A DNA stretch of 64,000 bases from Anisakis pegreffii. Its lineage: Eukaryota > Nematoda > Chromadorea > Rhabditida > Anisakidae. Location: assembly GCA_035041965.1 (NCBI GenBank), contig JAPYMA010002476.1, positions 31,412 to 95,411 on the forward strand, given 5' to 3'. The position numbers and the translations under genes are program-made. Below the pieces are notes generated by a model. The model saw only the letters and a list, made by a program, of their open reading frames with translations, was not told the origin of the DNA and ran no database searches. Positions 63,201-64,000 of this stretch are shown here, piece by piece (the first letter of the stretch is position 1; every line of letters begins with the position of its first letter).

Positions 63201-64000
63201 CTCAACTTATCATCTGAGTGCTCAAATTATGAAATATGAGAAAATTTCACAATATAACCCCAAAAATGCTGTCTCAGAAACACCTTATTGAGGACACACA
63301 TATCAACTCATTCCAAGCCTGAGAATACCTTATGTTAGCGGTCAAGAGAAAGTTCTAACCTCTATGCGCAGCCCAAACCGCAGTCATCCAGTTCAACCCT
63401 GGCCCGGGATATAAGCTCTCGGAAGTGGTCAACTATTACGAACAGAGGCGATGACTTTTAAATTTGATGATATTCAAACATTTCCTCGTTAACAAACTGG
63501 AAAACCCACAATGCATCACATCCCATTTAAATGGATTTCTCAAACTTATCAAGTGCCTTACTAGCGCTAATGATGGACAATAGCTGCACTGGCATGAGAG
63601 ATAAGGTTTGCACCATAGAAGTGTATGAATGCCGTCATGATACTAACTAATAGATAAGCTTCGGCGAGTAACCACAAACACCTGAGAGATTTCTCCTCAT
63701 AACACATTTGATAACATTGGAACTTTATTCCAGCTGTTATCAAACAGCACTACGAGGAAGACGAGTCACCATTCAGCAACTCGACTCTACAGGTGAGCGG
63801 TCCAGGCGAACTTTCCAGACCTACCGCTAACTTCATGAGGCGATTCATACCCTACGTTCATGAAACTCAGTTTTATAGGGATATCTCTCTTCCTTTCATA
63901 TGCCAGTGAAGCTATCAAAACAAAACTTAAGAACCTATAATATCTCTCCTCTCATTTGAATTGATTTCTCAAACTTATCAAGTACCTTACTAGCGCTAAT
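60258..64000. other. Upstream flank of STAG, no gene recognised
   Basis: The region left of about 61700 is AT-rich 5' flank. To the right, composition changes and short frames such as 62607-62807 lack support. A direct repeat is listed separately. I recognise no transposase or reverse-transcriptase motif. Confidence 0.5.
63522..64000. repeat. Direct repeat pair, about 430 bp apart
   Basis: A block of about 40 bp ending CTTACTAGCGCTAAT occurs at about 63533-63572 and again at 63962-64000, with one mismatch (AAGTGCC versus AAGTACC). A weaker match extends to the left (CCCATTTAAATGG versus CTCATTTGAATTG). The second copy is cut by the window edge, so a tandem array or a transposable element could continue beyond it. 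Confidence 0.7.

Noticed and set aside
1..64000. CRISPR arrays, rRNA, transposase or reverse-transcriptase genes
   Set aside because: No regularly spaced repeats with spacers, no rRNA-like stretches and no recognisable mobile-element proteins were seen in either strand.

Overview
The window looks like chromosomal DNA of a chromadorean nematode. It is AT-rich, with small exons separated by AT-rich introns that end in TTTCAG-type acceptors. It carries families that are nematode-specific or strongly nematode-typical: a cuticle collagen with its N-terminal membrane anchor, a DB-module protein, a CPG4-like cysteine-rich protein and a Fer-like SH2/tyrosine-kinase paralogue. Introns are longer than is usual in Caenorhabditis. 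Genus cannot be fixed from sequence alone. I see no bacterial, viral or organellar DNA, no rRNA or tRNA gene, and no CRISPR array.

Layout. 1-2.0 kb: intergenic with an AAT-rich low-complexity tract. 2.0-12.0 kb (+): a large multi-exon type I membrane protein gene with CUB-like extracellular exons; its middle exons are only partly resolved. 14.8-17.6 kb (-): a transcription factor with two DM domains, mab-3/dmd-3 type. 17.6-31 kb: mostly non-coding, with weak candidate exons and a strong G-quadruplex motif at 26.5 kb. 31.7-35.3 kb: two convergent secreted-protein genes, CPG4-like (+) and DB-module (-). 36.0-37.5 kb (-): a complete cuticle collagen. 38.7-43.7 kb (+): a complete 12-exon SH2 plus tyrosine-kinase-fold gene whose catalytic motifs are all degenerate (a pseudokinase). 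46.7-49.0 kb (+): a Ly-6-like protein with a GPI-type tail. 49.7-50.2 kb (-): ETFRF1/LYRM5. 51.9-60.2 kb (-): the complete cohesin subunit STAG/SCC3 in 27 exons. 60.2-64 kb: no gene recognised; a direct repeat lies at the end.

These genes do not form one pathway. STAG (sister-chromatid cohesion) and ETFRF1 (mitochondrial electron-transfer flavoprotein regulation) are conserved housekeeping genes. The collagen builds cuticle. The DM-domain factor is of the sexual-differentiation class. The CPG4-like, DB-module, CUB-like and Ly-6 genes are secreted or surface proteins. Exon boundaries were built by hand from splice-site dinucleotides and phase continuity. For STAG, the pseudokinase, the collagen, ETFRF1, the CPG4-like gene and the DB gene the frame closes from ATG to stop with every phase matching.
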